NCBI GenBank assembly: GCA_035301485.1
Contig: DATGUF010000030.1
Coordinates: forward strand, 1 to 46,273
From: CALEAR01 sp035301485
GTDB taxonomy: Bacteria; Pseudomonadota; Gammaproteobacteria; Pseudomonadales; Alcanivoracaceae
Length of the DNA: 46,273 bases
Direction of reading: 5' to 3'
Part shown: positions 42,629-46,273 of the stretch, piece after piece
How positions within the stretch are numbered: the stretch's first letter is position 1
Layout of the letters: every line of letters begins with the position of its first letter
Translations under genes and position numbers: made by a program
Notes under the pieces: model-generated
What the model saw: the letters and a program-made list of their open reading frames with translations, nothing else
Database searches by the model: none
What the model was told of the DNA's origin: nothing

Positions 42629-44926
42629 TTATGCGCTGAACTTCTCACGCAATACCTTGGTAGCTTTAACCATTTTCTCTAGCGCAGGCTTGGTTTCTTC
42701 CCAACGACGTGTTTTCAAACCACAGTCTGGGTTTACCCAAATCTTCTCAACAGGCAGCTGCTTAGTAGCACGCTTGATGAGTTCAACCATCCACTCAACA
42801 TCTGGGATGTTAGGGGAGTGAATGTCGTACACGCCAGGGCCAATGTCGTTCGGGTATTCAAACTTCTCGAACGCTTCGAGTAATTCCATGTGCGAGCGTG
42901 AAGTTTCAATAGTGATCACGTCGGCATCCATGCTAGCGATAGCCTCGATGATGTTGTTGAACTCCGAGTAGCACATGTGAGTGTGGATCTGCGTGCTGTC
43001 TTTTACCCCTGCAGTACTAATGCGGAAGCTTTCAGCCGCCCAATCTAAGTACTCTTTCCAGTCTGCTTGGCGTAGTGGTAACCCTTCGCGGAAAGCAGGC
43101 TCGTCCACTTGAATAACAGTGATACCAGCGGCTTCAAGGTCGTTCACTTCGTCGCGAATGGCGAGAGCAATTTGCTCACAGGTTTCTTTACGTGTTTGGT
43201 CATCACGTACGAAAGACCACTCAAGAATAGTTACAGGGCCAGTGAGCATGCCTTTCATGGGCTTGTCAGTAAGGCTTTGTGCGTAGGTAGTCCAGCTAAC
43301 AGTCATGGGGTTAGGACGGCTCACGTCACCAAAAATAACCGGTGGTTTTACACCACGGGAACCGTAGCTCTGTACCCAACCGTTTTGAGTGAAAGCAAAA
43401 CCTTCTAGCAATTCACCAAAGTATTCCACCATGTCGTTACGCTCAGCTTCACCGTGCACGAGCACGTCGATGTCGGCTTCAACTTGGAACTTAACCACTT
43501 CAGCAATCACTTCCTTGATGCCTTTTTCGTAGGCTTCAAAGCTTACATCACCGCGTTTGAAATCACGGCGTAGGGCACGAATTTCAGGCGTTTGCGGGAA
43601 CGAACCAATGGTAGTGGTAGGGAACAACGGCAAGTTTAACGCTGCACGCTGCTTCTGGATGCGCTCATCGAAAGCAGGGCGCTTCACCGCTGCAATTTCG
43701 TCTAGCTTAGCCATGCGCTCTTGCACCGCAGGGTTGTGAATGCGGGCAGAAGTACGACGGTTAGCAATGGCTTCGCGTTGTGCTGCAAGGGCAGCATCAG
43801 CAGAGCTATCCTTATCGAGGCCTTGGCGTAGCAACTGTAGTTCTTCGAGTTTTTGCTGGGCAAAGCTCAACCAGCTTTTTAGTTCATCATCCAGCTTGGT
43901 TTCGTGTACAAGGTCCACAGGAACGTGTAGCAACGAGCAAGAAGGCGCCAACCAAAGGCGATCGCCGAGCTTCTCTTTTACAGGTGTAAGGGTTTCAATA
44001 GCCTTGTCTAAATCGGTGCGCCAGATGTTGCGGCCATCGATTAAGCCCACAGACAATACTTTCTTGTCGTCTAAGCGCTCAACCACTTTTGCCACTTCTT
44101 CAGGTGCACGTACACCATCAATGTGTAAACCTTCCACAGCCAGTTCTAGCGCAGTGAATAGGTTATCTTGAAGAGCACCAAAGTAAGTGGCTACCAATAC
44201 TTTAGGCGTGGCCACAGCTAGTTGCTCATAGGTGCGCACGAAAGCACGCTGCCATGTGTCAGGTAAATCGAGGGCTAAAATAGGCTCATCGATTTGCACC
44301 CACTCAACGCCTTGCTCCGCTAAGCGCTTTAGCACGGTGCGGTAAACAGGCACTAAGTTTTCAAGCAATGCGAGTTTGCCCGCATCGTCGGCTTCAGGGA
44401 ACGCTTCACCTTTACTGAGGTAAAGGTAAGTAAGAGGGCCAGGAATCACAGGTTTAACGTTGTGGCCTTTTTCTTTTGCTTCAGCCACTTGCTCGAAGAA
44501 AGATTCGCGCGCAATGCGGAACGTTTGGTTTTCTTCTAGCTCAGGAACGATGTAGTGGTAGTTAGTATCAAACCACTTAGTCATTTCGCTTGCCGCAGCG
44601 GGTGTACCGCTAGGCGCACGGCCACGGGCAACACGGAAGAGGGTGTCTAAAGAAACAGGCTCATTGTCGTCTTGCTCGAAACGAGCAGGGATTACGCCTA
44701 GCAAGCAGCTCCACTCTAGAATATGGTCGTACCAAGCAAAATCACCCACAGGGATAAGGTCAACACCTGCATCCGCTTGTAGCTGCCAGTGGCGCTCACG
44801 TAGCTCTTTACCTACGCGCTCTAATTCCGCGGCATCAATTTCTTTTGCCCAATATTTTTCTAATGCAAACTTCAACTCGCGCTGTGCACCAAAGCGGGGG
44901 AAGCCTAAGTTATGTATGACTGTCAT
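42629..44926 (-). CDS. metE: Cobalamin-independent methionine synthase MetE
   Basis: A 765-residue enzyme that methylates homocysteine from methyl-tetrahydrofolate polyglutamate without B12. Two barrel domains are joined by a linker near residue 400; the zinc ligands are His and Cys in HTHMCYSEF (about 650), a Glu further on, and Cys in NPDCGLKTRRW (about 735). I place the start at ATG 44926 because AAAGGTG lies just upstream and the N-terminus MTVIHNLGFPRFGAQREL aligns with E. coli; the in-frame GTG at 44935 overlaps that ribosome site. Regulation by MetR is expected from the divergent metR. Confidence 0.97.
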   Translation of the reverse strand: MTVIHNLGFPRFGAQRELKFALEKYWAKEIDAAELERVGKELRERHWQLQADAGVDLIPVGDFAWYDHILEWSCLLGVIPARFEQDDNEPVSLDTLFRVARGRAPSGTPAAASEMTKWFDTNYHYIVPELEENQTFRIARESFFEQVAEAKEKGHNVKPVIPGPLTYLYLSKGEAFPEADDAGKLALLENLVPVYRTVLKRLAEQGVEWVQIDEPILALDLPDTWQRAFVRTYEQLAVATPKVLVATYFGALQDNLFTALELAVEGLHIDGVRAPEEVAKVVERLDDKKVLSVGLIDGRNIWRTDLDKAIETLTPVKEKLGDRLWLAPSCSLLHVPVDLVHETKLDDELKSWLSFAQQKLEELQLLRQGLDKDSSADAALAAQREAIANRRTSARIHNPAVQERMAKLDEIAAVKRPAFDERIQKQRAALNLPLFPTTTIGSFPQTPEIRALRRDFKRGDVSFEAYEKGIKEVIAEVVKFQVEADIDVLVHGEAERNDMVEYFGELLEGFAFTQNGWVQSYGSRGVKPPVIFGDVSRPNPMTVSWTTYAQSLTDKPMKGMLTGPVTILEWSFVRDDQTRKETCEQIALAIRDEVNDLEAAGITVIQVDEPAFREGLPLRQADWKEYLDWAAESFRISTAGVKDSTQIHTHMCYSEFNNIIEAIASMDADVITIETSRSHMELLEAFEKFEYPNDIGPGVYDIHSPNIPDVEWMVELIKRATKQLPVEKIWVNPDCGLKTRRWEETKPALEKMVKATKVLREKFSA

Positions 44927-44987
44927 TATTTTCACCTTTAACTATGATTTGGCCCCATATCAGCGTTCATGCTTTTGGGATGAGGGT

Positions 44988-45015
44988 ATTGTGCACACTA
45001 TGCGTTGTGAGGCAA
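44988..45015 (-). promoter_or_regulatory. Candidate metE promoter
   Basis: On the minus strand TTGCCT (45015-45010) and CACAAT (44993-44988) are separated by 16 bases; each matches its consensus at 4 of 6 positions. This is the best pair in the 128-bp intergenic region. Confidence 0.35.
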
Positions 45016-45038
45016 AATCATAATTTACATGGTTAGTA

Positions 45039-45051
45039 TGAATAAATTTCA
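45039..45051. promoter_or_regulatory. Predicted MetR binding site
   Basis: TGAATAAATTTCA, read on the reverse strand as TGAAATTTATTCA, fits the MetR consensus TGAANNTNNTTCA fully. It lies 12 bp before the metR start, close enough for autoregulation, and about 112 bp from the metE start. Confidence 0.6.
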
Positions 45052-45063
45052 AGGTAGGCTGAA

Positions 45064-45981
45064 ATGATAGAGATTAGGCATTTAGAAACGCTCACCGCCA
45101 TTAAAGAAACAGGCAGTATGGTGGAAGCAGCGGATAGGTTGTTCGTCACGCAGTCGGCATTATCGCATCAACTGCGCGATTTAGAACACAAGCTCGATGT
45201 GCAGCTGCTTAACCGCCGCACGCGGCCCATACGTTTTACCACTGCAGGTTTACGGCTGTTGGCGTTGGCAGAAGAAATTTTGCCTAAAGTAGAAGCTACC
45301 CAGCGCGAATTGCGGCGCCTATCAGCCGGCCAAACGGGGCGCCTGCACTTGGCCATTGAGTGCCACTCTTGTTTTCAGTGGCTCATGCCCACGTTAGATT
45401 CTTTTCGCAGCGAATGGCCAGAAGTAGAGCTGGATCTTAGTGCCGGCTTTGCTTTTGCACCTTTACCCGCTTTAGTGCGCGGCGATTTAGATTTAGTTAT
45501 TACTTCAGACCCAGTGGCCATGGAAGCCGTTACATATGTGCCCTTGTTTCGCTACGAACTCGTGCTAGGTGTGCAGAAAGATAGCCCCTTAGCGCGCGTG
45601 CGCTTTATTGTGCCAGAGGATCTAGCCGATAAAACCTTAATTACTTACCCAGTGGAAAGAGAGCGCCTGGATGTATTTACAGCCTTTTTAGATGCAGCAG
45701 GGGTGGAGCCTAAAGCCATTCGCACCGCCGAGCTCACCGCCATGATGGTGCAATTGGTGGCCAGCGGCCGCGGTGTCACCGCGTTGCCTAACTGGGCCTT
45801 AACAGAATATTTGCAGATGAATTTATTGGCAGCAGTACCACTCGGTGAGGGCGGAGTGTGGCGCACGCTTTACGCCGCTATTCGTGTGGAAGATGAAGAA
45901 GCGCCCTATATTCAAGATTTTTTCAACCTAGCACGCGAGCGTTGTTTCCAAGATTTATCGGGAATTAAGCAGCCAGAATAA
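45064..45981 (+). CDS. metR: LysR-type regulator MetR
   Basis: A 305-residue LysR-type activator of methionine genes that uses homocysteine as co-inducer. The N-terminal winged helix (residues 1-60) has the typical AADRLFVTQSALSHQLRDLE, and the effector domain begins near 90 (RLHLAIECHSCFQWLMPTL), a stretch shared with E. coli MetR. The adjacent divergent metE and the site at 45039-45051 support the identity. Start ATG 45064; AAGG lies a little upstream. Confidence 0.94.
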   Translation: MIEIRHLETLTAIKETGSMVEAADRLFVTQSALSHQLRDLEHKLDVQLLNRRTRPIRFTTAGLRLLALAEEILPKVEATQRELRRLSAGQTGRLHLAIECHSCFQWLMPTLDSFRSEWPEVELDLSAGFAFAPLPALVRGDLDLVITSDPVAMEAVTYVPLFRYELVLGVQKDSPLARVRFIVPEDLADKTLITYPVERERLDVFTAFLDAAGVEPKAIRTAELTAMMVQLVASGRGVTALPNWALTEYLQMNLLAAVPLGEGGVWRTLYAAIRVEDEEAPYIQDFFNLARERCFQDLSGIKQPE

Positions 45982-45986
45982 ATAAA

Positions 45987-46008
45987 AAGCCACGTAAAAC
46001 AGTGGTTT
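45987..46008 (+). terminator. Weak hairpin after metR
   Basis: AAGCCAC (45987-45993) pairs with GTGGTTT (46002-46008) with one G-U; the T-run is short. A better T-run (46056-46062) lies further on behind a 4-bp stem, so the true end of the metR transcript is unsure. Confidence 0.35.
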
Positions 46009-46072
46009 GTGATGATTTTATGTGCGTCTGGTCTAAAAAATGAACGCTTGGCGTCTTTTTTTAAATAAAGGC

Positions 46073-46100
46073 TTGACCTATATCCTAAAATTGCTACACT
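46073..46100 (+). promoter_or_regulatory. Promoter of the tRNA-Glu/tRNA-Gly operon
   Basis: TTGACC (46073-46078) and TACACT (46095-46100), 16 bases apart, are followed by the GC-rich stretch GCGCC. The GC-rich discriminator is typical of growth-rate-controlled stable-RNA promoters. Confidence 0.65.
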
Positions 46101-46135
46101 TTGCGCCGTTAACAGCAAATGCTGTAACGCACAGC

Positions 46136-46210
46136 GTCCCCTTCGTCTAGCGGTTAGGACACCGCCCTTTCACGGCGGTAACAGGGGTTCGAATCCCCTA
46201 GGGGACGCCA
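46136..46210 (+). tRNA. tRNA-Glu (anticodon TTC)
   Basis: A full cloverleaf: acceptor GTCCCC with GGGGAC, D arm with GTCTAGCGGTTAGGAC, anticodon stem CCGCC/GGCGG around loop CTTTCAC (anticodon TTC at 46169-46171), T arm AGGGGTTCGAATCCCCT, discriminator G and encoded CCA at 46208-46210. Confidence 0.97.
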
Positions 46211-46211
46211 T

Positions 46212-46273
46212 GCGGGAATAGCTCAGTTGGTAGAGCACAACCTTGCCAAGGTTGGGGTCGCGAGTTCGAGTCT
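46212..46273 (+). tRNA. tRNA-Gly (anticodon GCC), 3' end beyond the window
   Basis: Acceptor strand GCGGGAA, D arm AGCTCAGTTGGTAGAGCA, anticodon stem CAACC/GGTTG with anticodon GCC at 46245-46247, and the start of the T arm (GCGAGTTCGAGTC). The acceptor 3' strand and CCA are cut off by the window edge. It starts one base after tRNA-Glu. Confidence 0.95.

Noticed and set aside
46044..46062. ACGC-TTG-GCGT followed by seven T residues as a terminator
   Set aside because: The stem is only 4 bp; it could assist termination of metR but is too weak to call.

Overview
The window looks like the chromosome of a free-living gammaproteobacterium of the Pseudomonadales/Oceanospirillales kind. Three blocks keep a gene order I know from Pseudomonas-type genomes: DUF2069-wrbA-arsC-yihY; nadA-bepA-tusA-bcp-dapA-bamC-MBL-purC; and GntR-smc-zipA-ligA. 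An SMC-type condensin and a DnaA-box consensus typical of the group fit this. A BCCT-family osmolyte transporter would suit a marine or salt-exposed life, but that is inference. I see no insertion sequence, prophage, integron or CRISPR array. Base composition and coding style look even, so this reads as core genome with regulatory points of interest rather than an island.

Layout. 1-4.4 kb: tail of an unidentified gene, a BCCT transporter, and a TonB-dependent siderophore-type receptor behind a good Fur box. 4.4-8.6 kb: DUF2069-wrbA-arsC on the minus strand, divergent from yihY and a DUF945 protein. 8.7-11.9 kb: class I fumarase, then an unrecognised coiled-coil lipoprotein and a SIMPL-domain protein. 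11.9-14.7 kb: recQ and a UPF0126/TRIC membrane protein on the minus strand, led by a tandem glycine riboswitch. 14.7-23.8 kb: DUF4262 protein, proS, a PaaI-like thioesterase, a Sel1-repeat lipoprotein, and tamB/tamA. 24.0-27.8 kb: aspS, yebC, nadA. 27.9-33.4 kb: bepA, tusA, bcp, dapA, bamC, an MBL-fold hydrolase, purC. 33.5-42.6 kb: a CysZ-like protein overlapping a convergent GntR regulator, a 550-bp regulatory gap, then smc-zipA-ligA-lytic transglycosylase. 42.6-46.3 kb: metE/metR divergent pair, then tRNA-Glu and the start of tRNA-Gly.

Shared themes. Envelope biogenesis is strongly represented: TamA/TamB, BepA and BamC handle outer-membrane proteins, ZipA and the transglycosylase handle division and wall. 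Chromosome maintenance is represented by RecQ, SMC and LigA. Amino-acid and cofactor supply is represented by DapA, MetE/MetR, NadA, PurC, CysZ and the glycine-sensing leader.

The observations most worth a second look are: a DnaA-box palindrome cluster with a perfect IHF match and AT-rich flank upstream of smc; the glycine riboswitch that may also feed recQ; a half-length BamC; an AspRS with residues typical of non-discriminating enzymes; a hairpin covering the only purine-rich tract before nadA; and a 98-bp tail-to-tail coding overlap between cysZ and the GntR gene. None of these amounts to a clearly new multi-gene system.
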